Assembly (NCBI GenBank): GCA_947377865.1
Contig: CANCHK010000001.1
Coordinates: forward strand, 34,461 to 98,460
Source of the DNA: Opitutia bacterium
Lineage (GTDB): Bacteria; Verrucomicrobiota; Verrucomicrobiia; Opitutales; UBA953
Length of the DNA: 64,000 nucleotides
Direction: 5' to 3'
This document shows positions 32,101 through 36,399 of the stretch, in pieces. Numbering within the stretch: position 1 is the first letter of the stretch; every line of letters starts with the position of its first letter. Both the position numbers and the translations under genes were made by a program. The notes beneath the pieces were generated by a model, which did no database searches, was not told the origin of the DNA, and was given only the letters and a program-made list of their open reading frames with translations.

Positions 32101-33835
32101 TCGTCGTGGCGTTGCCGAGAATAATCGCTTGGGTCGAGGCGTTGTTGAGGGAACGGAAATCGGTGATCGCGACAGCTCCGCTCGGGCCGGTGATCGAGCT
32201 CGGCGTAACGCCGGAGATCGTCACGGGCCCATCGATATTGGATCCGGTCCCCTGGATCGTCAGGGTGCCGATGCCGCTCTTGGTAAGTCCTTTGGTATAG
32301 GTCGCGTCCGCCGTGATGGCGATGCTTCCTCCGACGACTACGTCTCCTCCGCTGACGGTGAAGGTGATGACGCGAGCGGCGGTGATATTGCTGCCGGTGT
32401 AGGTGTTATTGAAGACATCACCGCTGAACGTAGTGGTGCCGGTGCCCAAGGAATTGACGATGGTGACGGAGTTGCTTCCGCTATTGGCAGAAGCGAGGCT
32501 GGTGCTGGTAAAGCTGAAGCCGGTTCCGTTACGACCCGTAAGGCTCGTCTGGTAACCGCCGTAGATTGATAGATCACCGAACGCGTTGATCTGGTTGATC
32601 ACCGACTGGCCTGGCGTACCCTGAGCGTAAACACTACTGCTGCTGTTGGCTTGGTACACGTTCTTACCCCAGTTCAAGGTAGCGCCGCTGGTGGTACCGG
32701 AGCGGAATTCCATGGCGCCACCGTAGAGATTGAAAGTGCCTGAAGACCCCGTGCCGGCGTTGGTCCCCGTCATGGTGGGATCCACGAACCGGATCGTGCC
32801 CGTCTCGGAGCGGAACGTGCCGCTGAAGCCCGACGCGGAACTTGGCGCGATGATCAACGTGCTGGTGCTGGCATACTTTTTGATCTGCGTCGCGGTGCTT
32901 CCGCCCGTCATGACGCCGCTGATCAAGGTGCTGCCGATGCCGTAACCGTTATTGGAACCGACGATGAAGGTCGAAGTGCCGAACGTGAGCGTGCCCGAAA
33001 TCGTCAGCAGGCCGCCGACAGAGGTGAATTCGGATTCGGCGGCGGCCGAAAGGGTGACGGCGCCCGAGAGCGTGTTATTTCCGAAGCTCGCGATGCTTCC
33101 GCCACCGAGGTTGTTCGGACCATAACCTGGGGCCGAGATATCACGGGAAATCGTAATGCCCGCCGCGCCGATCGTGCCCTGGAGTAAAAGCTGCCCCCCG
33201 AGGCCGCCCTTACTGCCACCCGATGCAATGACGATCTGCGACGTGGAAGCGCCCAGCGCACCTGCGCTAGTGATGGCCAGCGTGCCGCCCGAAATCGTGG
33301 TGGTGCCCGTGTAGCTATTGCCGGAGTTGGTCAGCAGAACGGCCCCCAAACCAGTCTTGGTGAGGCCCGCGCTTCCCGCGACAACGGTATTGATCGTCGC
33401 CTGCTGACCCGGGGCGACGGTGATGGTGGGTGCGCCACTGGCGCTCGCCAACGTGAGCGTATTAGAGCCTGCAATTGCATAACCCGTAGTGCCAAAATAG
33501 AGCCCGCCAACCGTCACATTATCCGTCAGGGTGACTGTTCCCGCGGTCGGGCCGATGAAATTGGCGACGTCATAATTCGCGTTCGTCCAGGCGACGTCAG
33601 CCGAGCCGTTATACCAATTCAGCAGAGGGGAGCCCGACGCAGAATTGTTCCAATTTCCCGCTCCACCAAGATTCGTCCCAAGCGTGCTGTCATTTCCGGA
33701 CGCGGCGGCATCGCTATCCCAGTAGAGATTGGCGGCCATGGCCTTCGGGGCCGTGGAATTGCCGATGCCGATCAGGGCTGCGGCCACCATGAGGGTGGCA
33801 CGAGGCAAGAGGGTTCGACGCTTCGAAAGTTTCAT
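8117..33835 (-). CDS. Giant autotransporter-associated beta-strand repeat (PATR) protein with PEP-CTERM sorting signal
   Basis: ORF open to 33916 (8599 aa); likely start ATG at 33835 (MKLSKRRTLLPRATLMVAAALIGIG signal peptide, ~8572 aa); dozens of 'LTKTGAGTLTLSGTNTYTGGTTINAGTL'-like repeats; C-terminus VPEPSTYGFGLGALALAAAAIRRRKRQEKKA. Confidence 0.93.
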   Translation of the reverse strand: MKLSKRRTLLPRATLMVAAALIGIGNSTAPKAMAANLYWDSDAAASGNDSTLGTNLGGAGNWNNSASGSPLLNWYNGSADVAWTNANYDVANFIGPTAGTVTLTDNVTVGGLYFGTTGYAIAGSNTLTLASASGAPTITVAPGQQATINTVVAGSAGLTKTGLGAVLLTNSGNSYTGTTTISGGTLAITSAGALGASTSQIVIASGGSKGGLGGQLLLQGTIGAAGITISRDISAPGYGPNNLGGGSIASFGNNTLSGAVTLSAAAESEFTSVGGLLTISGTLTFGTSTFIVGSNNGYGIGSTLISGVMTGGSTATQIKKYASTSTLIIAPSSASGFSGTFRSETGTIRFVDPTMTGTNAGTGSSGTFNLYGGAMEFRSGTTSGATLNWGKNVYQANSSSSVYAQGTPGQSVINQINAFGDLSIYGGYQTSLTGRNGTGFSFTSTSLASANSGSNSVTIVNSLGTGTTTFSGDVFNNTYTGSNITAARVITFTVSGGDVVVGGSIAITADATYTKGLTKSGIGTLTIQGTGSNIDGPVTISGVTPSSITGPSGAVAITDFRSLNNASTQAIILGNATTTPGMLTIGTSTTPTALGLTTSRVININTTTVNAYINASQPGANPVVISSNFTGIGNAAARALVLGGTNTTDNLLSGILPDFTGTMGITKNDTGTWALSGANTYTGATTITGGTLKIKAVLAASDVIKSTGAVIFNQNANNYWAGGTLELVAVSNTATTESLGALTPTNGAGTIKLTANGTGTAGLIFASLGTVAKTSGINIDLSSSPAGSVTFTAAAASSATALFGNGHIYVNGSNFAYSSGTTAVVIAAPTYGTTTGFVDAIAGAATLTAAKHNRITGDITAQTAMTVSSLKLSANTLTLAASNLLTIQLGANGEAPILVDGGSSTIKGGSGITSGGTGAVVIRVNQANDLLTLQTPITSTSTGGWTKNGLGTLLIDTVLVGSASATNTINEGKVKLNTGAVIGPGTYGSSSGAPSLVVRQGATLDLNGTTQPIGPLDGAGTITNSSTTSQAYVSSVAGTVFSGIFQEEAGAQKLNVMTLGANTVWSGLSTFTGVFTFAATNGISGTFTRTSVMNLANIGAASAIGKGDATSTATNAASWVFTGNQYSGIRYTGLSSVSTDRLFTLNSAASNPGGLIENQSAFNSSLVFSNTNPIVFGSAANANAAAQGLTLAGSSLGDSTFFPQLTNNTNATGVAQYTSLTKSGAGIWVLGNSSNSYTGLTTISAGTLVGTYGPAGSIVSTIPANSPIVINAGILQMSGSLTRSLTASAAAGTGTITLQATASGFASDTEKLTVNIGGQSTPSTLTFNSGGFYTAANANLNLNSATALAEVEIRNNIDLAGNAHTITVTDNPSTGTDYATISGVLSNSGSGALTIAASNTVLQLLGANTYTGVTAIASGTLTVNSLGNSSGSAGSSVGTSTGANLVANAVTLVSSVLNYVGPGETSDRYIEIGAGAVNPQIHANGTGALVLTNVQNTGAAGLRSLYLRGSSTFANRIDSILANDSSNNALTVIVDGGATWVLTGNNTYTSDTQVTKGTLGAGSDTAFGSGTLKFNDGQVFAYGADRTLSNPIASNVTTTSYNTGFIGDYSLTFTGAWTFGNTTANNTFINNIASGKTLTFSNANAATWNAMQSSRTLTFNGTGATLWNVPSTTTATGFFANITFAGSGSLGVGADQQASNAITNSGTGTLIVNAAQTTIATLTHSGTGITNLGQGMSALATVTLSGSGTLNITAAQPALATFTYAGAATANINAALASLTTLTLSGAGTANLNATQAALTTLTLSGAGTANLNATQAALTSLTLSGAGTANVNATQAALTSLTLTSTTGAGTANLNASLPAVTTLSSTGTIKLGVNNPLTTGASGASVTMNPAVGITSTFNLNGYTQNFNGLTATSAGNSILDANSSTARTVTFGLNDANVSLGNLTVSTPVFGTFTFKNSSTGTLSLTKAGNGTMTVNNGAALEHGGLTTVSAGTLNLQAPLTFKNSANFVVAGGATLNLFNAAGQTWRLSGLDLGAGSGTSTLGMELGSVASSDKFVLNGAATLANTVNFQLRPIGNFGAGTYDLITAASGLSGGTKTMALSAITSQAGQGSTYALSATDTAVTLTVAALSGDAYWKGGVNNNWFGFNGSGSNFTSDSAGLNVISGLPGIANKVIFNAAGIAGPSQAVFVDGPVFSGGLVFNNVFGTPAIASVALNTSASVTTGQFGTLTLAPASSADGIDVQSGAPASVATTASVFLGSDQSWTVADSGTTLTAYGLVQGSYGLTKKGLGTLVLGGVILNPTTGIATTSSTSFTVADATGVLPGMVVMTSAAGLTAGDAVTSVTGNTITINNARSVTATTSIAFGYSRPSAYTGAMVIAAGTVKAGWTSATSQFSSLEVQSGATFSTNGFSTQYFASLTGSGTVNNTHASTATNVQVGMNQASTTFSGVFANGGVGTLGLYKLGSGVLTLDGASGAHIATGGITVYAGSILFDHSASSLASMWSATGSITLYGGSGLTWKASTTTALNATLGAITTSSGANFLTIDPNGSANLPTVAFGAVTATSAGMSLLVTAPVTSVLKLGTDYSAVSGSAPRGKIVFTTGDGNIDFIKNTGVNTASTAFTDYALNPVTTTGSTTLTPWITQNLSLTGNWTVDKMKLQPNGSGQALTIGTGNTLTLTAGGFIFQGSDAFTITGGNIQGNTATNSDLVAHVYGSGVLTLASNISNGQGASVFTKTGTGTLNLTGLINSTGATFVSQGTLNINAAQSITGSLTVLGGILNVNAAIIGNPASTKLDMAATGSGGKTVTNVSANMTLYATTQGSVAGSANAYNQTAGVVTVTPGTGGSQWVAQGYGYGYFNLTGGTYNDSGSGSRFMASSSGNGVSVVNVGIAGAAGNAGTAGFLDNTNGDWLLNYGNASFNVLDGGLIDHTGAANPFGLLINTTVPNVLASLNMAGGEFRTGNQTLRIGNSTTAGNNPGNQVFVNLAKGVFSTGANISTSLPTSGDVVINFAGSGGTLKASNNLTSFLPATVQGATINAVLYGAVDNQTGDNSRGTTAGFRSVAPNFVGGLTVDTAGFDVAFHAPLRAAAGVGITQADMTLNGGIGYIGAPLVRFSTTGMIPGGTPAQGYAIIDPVLAKVTGIVITNPGTYVAGTVPKLDLIGGGGTGASVAFTGLSTTNAAAGLTKVGNGKLTLGASNTYAGGTNITGGTLALGGNEVLADTGAVTVGGGTLDLATFAETVGVVTLDSGTITGTTGTLSSSSDFRLRSGTVSGILTGSSGITKTTAGTVTLSASNTFSGTVSVTEGKLQFSADANLGDASATNIISVNGGTLAYTPASSLTLSTNHAVEFGLGGATIEVADAAGVLTLPSVRASSTGNLTKSGVGKLVLTGSTAWNSGLNAVTVNAGTLQAGFGTSGVSAINVGSAGTLHLVNSAAEVLTLGGTTGALTLASGATLGFELGSTGISDKIVVGTGGTAVTAGTVTINLLTISGFGSGSFELLSAPSGLSGASYGLGTAPSGYNFTITTTDTLVSLDVLAYTPRYWNNAQATGSWATLVPGSNWSTQADGSIDYAATPVATDTVIFSASSLVGGALTSTLDGSYTIEGLQFIGGTSTATTSILLSQGAGSGTLTIAPISTSGGIVVAANAGAVTISAPLITSTSGATSQTWSVDGTGTSSLNVSGNITFTAPVRKTGAGVLTLSGTNTGSGGLTIAAGTLRLGSSTALGSGALTVGALTTFDNSSGSSLTLANNATNWNGAFTFTGTNDLSFGTGAATMGQSLTATVTTASRVLTVGSLTDGAGSYGFTKAGAGTLTITGAVTIDGTLALTAGALNIGTGGTMGDVTAASGTTLTVTGTNTLTSLTGTSATINLSGANTLSGGVTLTGGTLTASGNNPSIGGAVTINSGTASFSGNNGFASASLVTGTLTLSGTNTFATGLAMSGGTLNLNSAGALGGGTLAISGGTLNNSSGSAKVLTGAGIGSVTGSFTFTGSSSLSIGTSSLAVSGNPTITVSANTLTFGGNVTGSSTLTKAGTGILSVGALTHLGGVTVTAGTLTVGSASTYTGATSIQGAGILILTGTNTLTSLTMGALASTGGSKLDLSNASASFNSLTVQTNSATVNTIVIGSGRELNIDGGVVVGVNNTTASTTLLTVSGAGTFSIGAPGNGTNANFQLGAHTTDAYSNAATLTMSGLTTFYANLGLGTFRVGDPTNSSGTATTASKAYLAKTSTIIAADITLDTPNGSVTNYVYLGDTANVFNANNLYLSGVANRANGQLSWDTGVATGTFKLRGLDGADATAATSIAVASGASTTGFASTGLMNLAGHNSDILVTTLSIGGNSGGSGTPGSKTGTFTFDTGTLVATNVNLGTRTGAYQFGNTNTGTLNLMASGGTGTVTISGTLLMGQNTSTAATTNGAAIAALNIGGGTVTIGTVTMGSDSIGGTTTAQTIAPVQATTSISGGTVTISTLNMNTNSSANTGSGNASLATLNITGGTVNVTTLKLAAASNAAATATSILSITNGTLNLGATLAYTKTAGTVNSTLTLDGGTLSMGTSVTQYAIGSSALPVGSGTGALNLQSGTLKNVLQINGGTGFTKSAGAGSDTLIIDGTNSFSGVFTISSGTVQVGAGATSGTLGTVSVTNNAALTFNRSDSATFSNVITGSGTLAQNGTGTITLAGANGYDGTTSVNAGILSISHNTALGSLVAGTTVGANASLELQNTITVGAEALGISGTGSASNGALRNLSGNNSFGGTVTLNGAATIQSDLGTLTLGNATAIAAGTRALTVTGSGDVSVTGAMTGTSASLTKTGNGTLILSGDSSSFDGAIAVNGGTLRVSHASALGSTVGGTTVASGASVEFAGGTTVAAEPISVSGTGFGGAGAIRNLSNTNAMNGTVTLLADALIQSDSGTLSFGGTTAIAAGTRALTFGGASNIAVSGAITGTGASVTKVGPGSLTISGTVNIGSSGAITVSEGTLTKGFTSGDVVGTVNVANAATLSLANGSTVSLASKVFNLADGSTLGLDIGTLGVNDSLALAAGSTLGASVTVNLSALSSIATGNHGYTLMTAVGGLDLASTDWLVGTAPAGLNYQLDAVTSGGTSTLYLTASLYVPRYFRGATGASWNVAGNWAENSAGTTIATAVPSASESLIFSASNTSGPTIATTLDAAFTVDSLTFTSTPSGVTAFSIAPGSGGSLTLSPGNSNNGISVQANAGVVTISAPLIADSTQTWSVVGTGANGSALTVSGATTFNARVFKSGAGVLTLNGAGTGSGGLSLNAGTVNIGNASAFGTGVLKFASGVTFNNTTGAALVNSGGNAQEWNSFTFTGTNAYDLGAGAVTLKSNSSLTVSGSSLTVGGNIDDVSAGYTLTKLGSGELVLNGSNSFGGAGKTITVSAGRLTFGSDAALGDTLNSLTNASSGATTATGLGVTGTFATSRTINLNAAINSIDVLAGATLTLNSAFGFSALSNSLVKNGSGRLTLSAANIGWTGGITFNSGIVRLGITGAAGSGAIAISPSTAAVGTALELAGGSTFSNALSLQGTGNVFFGGIDFGGQLANVSGTNTYAGRITQDYDASIGAVASTTLNLTGGINATANRQLSFNAAGNINLSSPLTYSGTATGFYAINKYGTGTLTISTPQAFALTAAQYFSIREGTVVLNGGTKVSSTTTTPTDPSGSTTINLRGSDTVASLGLKEGLFVVTSAYPSTIPLRAVITSVGTNSFTISSATTGVLGSLSFLSAGTLPAQVSLEVGATLWLDDSNVTLSGTDHISANGRLGASANSDNNFRFRGGELIFSGSNFVNDSILEYIAKPEFRRGASIITLDKNFAGKMTLVFNNAPDNIAPAQSSSPQGASVLFRGDDLFALTNDPGRSNVVFAGGVTLNGANGGIGVPSKGILPWAVIGRSGVTNQPDGFSFATVDNAGSGGTSLSADRIIRDLSPSEYLELPDFGLGVTDKNLLFTSSATTTFSADVAPNSLTIEAGADLSLASGVRLSLASGGVLIRNGSDTTFAGGTLNQPSNLPPLNIWTIGTAQLTITSAMSGGNGVGNAAISFVKAGAGTLVIAPPTSQVKGLAGIGMNSLSGQFVLNQGTVKLGTGIKNAIQAGNQFALISGTLDLNGNTQQLGALFSDQNYATATVSSTVTTTGGIAGLVVNQDNSARDWAGAITGDVRFTKQGANILTLYSAQTYAQDTLVNGGTLTLTDQAALTATTQLTLGFGALILDSANAAKNSNDRLRDATAITLAGGTFTLKGRAQTNTSETIGAVTVSGGASSFVVTVGGTGINSAVLSAASLVRQTGGTLLFSGPNGQAGNTARMTFGSIGGVSTASVGGGLQNNIIGGWAVTSTGDFASYLPGLGVGGLGQIGFQAYSSTVLSNSSTSSQNIKITTAASTVSTDVTVNALATSAVAVGTVSISTGKTLTVGSGGILSNATSGWYIGSSVVGTGTITSGGSELFLYSGGAGSMTIRSVIADGISRVGLVKFGTGTVALSAVNTYTGGTTINEGTLTVNAGSLIPAANDPAKGLVLNNAAFTQIFAGAVASANVVTLNGGAVITYSGDNTQAGLVFNNLGGTTTPTVRTFNTAITGGTASKLTIGSSGIVVTSANVGTTSLIEGRVDFGASMKTVSVGTIDINGSTDVAPLQASLVLQAVVGTAGGISKTGDGVLQFNAQSGFSGQVDVVGGGLKTGYTNAGSRFANLNLGANTSFDLNGYSTSWGSLSGAGDVFSSSGTPTLTVGFDGKSTAFSGRLIRFNDAAYGLLTKVGVGTMTFTTAQDALGSFGAITVSGGSLQYSVAGKALVSSSAENTVFNVQSGAKLALDNVGTNVVNRLGAAIGGTVNILGGTLSLNGNSGANSAESVANLGLATGSGRIELTPDTGRQLTLTVANFAAPSAGSLVISGLAGTAQLVVTNANLVAGQGSSGTANAVRGDVLVASALNGLGDGFLVKAAGTWRALASGDLNFDASTWESQQNAGLSGTASIGVSSSVNTLTIGSASSLSSSLPSAFGSYGVDGAAMTLTLANASALLVKSGTAEFNVALRGSSAQAPQFHVLTGAILNLNSAFGLGSSVGFVKSGGGTMNLNALAGFNGVVTVNDGFLNLASGLDNTISVGESVGAARVSDLQLNGLNAIIDLLGHSQAFGALTSVNSTTGNGGTIANSALSTVTLTSTGGGAFGGSISGNLNFVRSGNNTTTFTDISDYVGETVIRGGTLRLVDAGALSATTAVKVNYGALVWDNFGQNVDPVTVPTRFAQTVPVSLLGGTVRIIGAGSVDTVAAFDTVSLLGGANVLETQPIIGSASSVRVNIGNLARTGAPQTTMLFSGRSTLNSTGTNTLGQISPSGSSLVFLSNLNGSAFGQSSTVATNGIIGGWAVASGDTYAFATYSDTTGVGQMSSFTATSIPTTAASSVASGNYDNSATRTIATGSNVANTWRLSANAHTVTFADGATLTLGAGLVTSGNVAFTLAAAKANNTIAGSGADGNLYLFASQNTTTIQPRITGSTAIVSFGNGTLQLAPQFANNDFSGGTFVNAGTLSLSSRGQVSFALASIAPTTNTITMSDTTGFTAGMVIYNANFPGGTKILTVTPNVSLVVDTTSTNTSLQGTQTISSRDSWAALPTGGALTIGNATVTMSSTQAGQVGAGTSVTINGGGRLLFGNYASRAGADLSQSLTSVSFVNEGGAVNPEFNLGTPTGTGFVSRFILTSANPVTSRNESLSTVPTIGTGSSTLTSLEFSSASPTITVNAGKGVVGLNISAPIGQNVSMTGSLQKSGLGTLALTSSESVFTTGVSLNAGSLMIGANSDGLSLTKGPLGTGTLTIAGGTSLFADNAARTLHNAVVVNGDFTIGGSGNAALTLAGSIGLGSAARTITFATAGLTTTFNGTLTTGLTSGTGLTKAGNGILQLGSSSMLNLGDAGLTVAAGVIKAGTTDNLSANSLLTVASGAGYDLNGNNQRSKSIAGSGFITNSANATSTLTLDIAPSTTLTFDGLLADNNSAAMPLSLLALEKQGNGTLELTRRNTFAGGTTVYSGTLLITGDGAIGPGLVNVYGTLEYAVAGTSTTTKAYTLANTFAGSGDLKFTGDYAVAKIVGDTTNAFGLNVSILAGTLQIGDGGLTGSLEGLTSLTIGTGATLSFNRSNTYEFGGSISSLATNDGLLLQSGTGTTKLTGYNFGFSGDVRVDAGILEAAGTSTLESVRQIVINSSGALNVSVDDAMGFTGLGPDVEIHGGILRFINAAGTDATFGLIHDLTLDGGTIASGNVASSNLNSLLLTGSLNVTDNAVISAKNVGFVNGAPGAPTTVATDVIVSANKTLDFSGTISDDAYSSVSSFNKKGLGTMILRGDNSAMSGSVTVSDGALVVNHENALGTGVVTVSTGGHIYSNQGDFVTPAAIANNITVESGATLGVGAAIGNFSSTSLTLNGGSKIEFKIYDAGLAAGIGFDNFDFGAVNFSGANPSSRITIMIKSIDLAGGFANALNLAKPLPGGHVDFAIGTYSSAYVGNISDLFTFDTSQFRYTGGDSSSAGLWSIDFNAGAITLSTFTTAVPEPSTYGFGLGALALAAAAIRRRKRQEKKA
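8120..8212 (-). other. PEP-CTERM sorting signal (VPEP, hydrophobic helix, Arg/Lys tail)
   Basis: VPEPSTYGFGLGALALAAAAIRRRKRQEKKA is the last 31 residues of the giant protein. Confidence 0.9.
28308..28487. repeat. Three near-identical 60-bp in-frame tandem repeats inside giant gene
   Basis: Units 28308-28367, 28368-28427, 28428-28487 (gtcaagg[a/t]cgtcaaggcggcctgcgtcgcattgaggttcgccgtaccggcaccgctcagg); encodes (T/S)LTLSGAGTANLNATQAAL x3. Confidence 0.9.
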
Positions 33836-33939
33836 GAGAATAAATAGGGAGAGGCCACCGGGTGGTGACATCAATTGGGGGTACCAAGAATATTGAGGCG
33901 TTAACCCCACTCGCACAACCGTTTTTGGCCGTTTTTAGG

Positions 33940-34080
33940 CCCAACTAGGGGGTGTATGGGTTTTGGGGTAGGGATTTGCTTTTATTTGTTAAAATTACGT
34001 TAAATTAAGCATTAAATTACGTTAAAATCATAAATTAGTCATTTATATGACTTTATACGCATTAAAAACTTATTCACAGC
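33940..34080. promoter_or_regulatory. AT-rich island upstream of giant gene with direct and inverted repeats
   Basis: 13-bp direct repeat aaattacgttaaa at 33992-34004 and 34014-34026 (22 bp apart); inverted repeat agtcat-ttat-atgact 34037-34052; strong AT contrast with surroundings. Confidence 0.55.
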
Positions 34081-34170
34081 CCCATTAATCGAGGGAAAAG
34101 GAAGCCTCCCCAGTTTCGCAGGTAACGTACGGTTGCCACGCAGGGGAGCCCCTACCCTCACCACGGGGCC

Positions 34171-34836
34171 TTACCTCACGACGCCCTTAAGGGCCGTGAA
34201 CCACTTGGTCGCCATCTTCTCGGCTCCTTGGGCATTCGGGTGGACCTTGTCCAAGATAGTGTCCTTCTGCGGATCGAAGCCGGTGAACTGATCCACAATC
34301 ATGACCGGGGCATCCGGGCGGTGCAACTCGCGAGCCAGCAGGACCTCGGACTGGTTGAGCTCCGGGATATAGCCGTACTTGGGCAGCTTGCCGCTGGGGA
34401 TCACGAGCGCGAGCAGGATGACGACCTTGGGGTTCTGCTTCCGGGCCGCTTCGATGATTGTACGCTCGGCGGCGATGATGCCAGGGACGGGCTTCTCCTC
34501 GGCCGAGTGATTGTGACCGCAGTGAAGCAGGATGATGTCGGGCTTCGCCTGCTTTAATTTCTGAGGCATGATGCCAGCCAGAAACTCAGCGTTCCTACCT
34601 CCGTAGCCCTCGTGCCAAAGGGGGCCATTCGGCCCATCGCTCTGCTGCGAACCGACGAACACGTAATTCAATCCAGTGGCGCGGAGCTTCTGATCAAGCG
34701 GCAACCGATACGTCACGAACGTCTTGCCGCCCTGGGTGATCGAATCACCGACGGCAAGGATGCGGATGGGCTCGGCGGAGGCCGAGAAGATGAAAGATGA
34801 GAGATAAAGGAGGGAGGATAAAATGGCTGATTTCAT
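34171..34836 (-). CDS. SGNH/GDSL hydrolase-like secreted protein
   Basis: Start MKSAILSSLLYLSSFIFSASAEP; VGDSITQGG, HCGHNH and DKVHPNAQG blocks. Confidence 0.8.
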   Translation of the reverse strand: MKSAILSSLLYLSSFIFSASAEPIRILAVGDSITQGGKTFVTYRLPLDQKLRATGLNYVFVGSQQSDGPNGPLWHEGYGGRNAEFLAGIMPQKLKQAKPDIILLHCGHNHSAEEKPVPGIIAAERTIIEAARKQNPKVVILLALVIPSGKLPKYGYIPELNQSEVLLARELHRPDAPVMIVDQFTGFDPQKDTILDKVHPNAQGAEKMATKWFTALKGVVR

Positions 34837-34960
34837 TGGGTGGGATGAGATAAGGAAGAACAGAGGACTGAGTCGATGACTGCATTGAGGACTGAATCGA
34901 GTGCTGAATCGATGGGAAAAGCGGAGAGGGCTGAATGGAAAAGTCCTGACGCCTGCATCG

Positions 34961-35016
34961 GGTAGGGCCGAGCATCCCTGCTCGGCCGCGGCCGGCCAAG
35001 GATGGCCAGCCCTACC
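34961..35016. repeat. Compact family A element
   Basis: ggtagggccgagca-tccc-tgctcggccgcggccggcca-agga-tggccagccctacc. Confidence 0.75.
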
Positions 35017-35049
35017 CAAGACAGGCACTGTCGTGACGCGGTCCCTGCC

Positions 35050-36387
35050 CTACCCGATCAACTTCAACACCTGCTCAGCCAACAACGCCATACCGAGACC
35101 GGAGATGCCGATAAGGGTCTCGGTGATCGTCCACGTGCGCAGGGTCTGTCCGACAGTCAGGCCGAGGCATTCCTTGACCATCCAGAAACCGCTGTCGTTG
35201 AGGTGCGAAAGGAAGAGCGAGCCGCAGCCAATCGAGATGACCATCAGCTCGGGACTCGTGCCGGGATGCGTCGCCAAGACCGGCGCGATGAAACCCGAAG
35301 CGACGGTGATGGCGACGGTCGCAGAACCTGTGGCGACGCGGATGAAGGCCGAGACAAGCCACCCATAGACCAATAACGGCAAGCCCGCAGTGGCCGCGAT
35401 TTCGGCGAGCTGCTTGTCCACGCCAGCCGTACGCATTACGAGCGCGAAGCCGCCGCCGGCACCGACGAGGATGAGCGTCATACCGATGCCGGAGACACTT
35501 TGTTCGGAGAATTTCAGGAGCTCGCCAGCGGATCTTCCGCAGCGTTTCCCAAAAGCCCACATGGCGAAAAGTACCGATAAAAGCAGGGCGATGACGGGGT
35601 TGCCGACGAAGAGCCCGACCTTCCCCCAGAGGGCTTCCTTGGCCTGAAGCAGCTCCACCAATGTACCCATCAGAAGCAGGATGACGGGCAGCAAGACGGT
35701 GAAAATCGTGAGCCCGAACGTCGGCAGGGTCTGCCCGGCCGAGACCGAAGGCGTGAACTCCGGCGTGGCGACTTCGACCCGCTTAACGGCGAGTTTCGCG
35801 AAGAACGGACCCGCGATGGCGGCAACCGGAATGCCGAGCACCAAAGCCCACAGGATGACCTTACCCATGTCGGCATGGAGCGCATCGATTGCGATGACGG
35901 GGCCGGGGTGCGGCGGCATCAGGCCGTGCATCACGGAGAGGAACGAGAGCAGCGGCAGCACCAAGCGCAGGAACGGCTGGCCGGTCTCCTTGGCGAGGGT
36001 GATGACGATCGGAAGAATCAGCAGTAGGCCCACGGCGAACCAGGTCGTCATGCCGACGCAGAGCGCGAGCAGGATGATGCAAAGGCCAATCCGCGAGGGC
36101 CCGAGCGTGCGGATGAACTGCTTGGCAAGCACCCCTGCCCCGCCGGATTCGGCGAGGAGTTTCCCAAACACAACGCCGAGCACGATAATCGAACCGGTGC
36201 TGGCCAAGGTGTTTCCGAAGCCCGTCTGGAAGGCCTTCAAGACCTCCGCCATCGTGAGGGCTCCCTGCGTGGCGACGACCATCGCGCCGAGCGTCAGCGA
36301 GCTGATGAGTAGCGCAATGAACGGGTTAAGCTTCAGCCAGGTCACCAACAGGACCAGGACGGCGATGGCGAGCAGGGCGTAAAGCAT
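35050..36387 (-). CDS. GntP-family gluconate/idonate:H+ symporter
   Basis: 445 aa, highly hydrophobic; FGKLLAESGGAGVLAKQFI, HGLMPPHPGP and GSATVAITVASGFIAP typical of the GntP family. Confidence 0.88.
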   Translation of the reverse strand: MLYALLAIAVLVLLVTWLKLNPFIALLISSLTLGAMVVATQGALTMAEVLKAFQTGFGNTLASTGSIIVLGVVFGKLLAESGGAGVLAKQFIRTLGPSRIGLCIILLALCVGMTTWFAVGLLLILPIVITLAKETGQPFLRLVLPLLSFLSVMHGLMPPHPGPVIAIDALHADMGKVILWALVLGIPVAAIAGPFFAKLAVKRVEVATPEFTPSVSAGQTLPTFGLTIFTVLLPVILLLMGTLVELLQAKEALWGKVGLFVGNPVIALLLSVLFAMWAFGKRCGRSAGELLKFSEQSVSGIGMTLILVGAGGGFALVMRTAGVDKQLAEIAATAGLPLLVYGWLVSAFIRVATGSATVAITVASGFIAPVLATHPGTSPELMVISIGCGSLFLSHLNDSGFWMVKECLGLTVGQTLRTWTITETLIGISGLGMALLAEQVLKLIG

Positions 36388-36399
36388 GGCGCGAAGGAA

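Noticed and set aside
8117-33835. Classical type V autotransporter
   Set aside because: PATR repeats suggest the name, but no C-terminal barrel is visible and the C-terminus is a PEP-CTERM signal.
34070-34078. TTATTCACA, a DnaA-box-like 9-mer in the AT-rich island
   Set aside because: Single site, no cluster, no dnaA/dnaN/gid neighbours; likely chance in AT-rich DNA, not an origin.
34837-35028. N-terminal extension of the SGNH ORF (RFSHRFSTRFSPQCSHRL...)
   Set aside because: Translation of family C/A spacer repeats; the true start is the signal-peptide Met at 34836.
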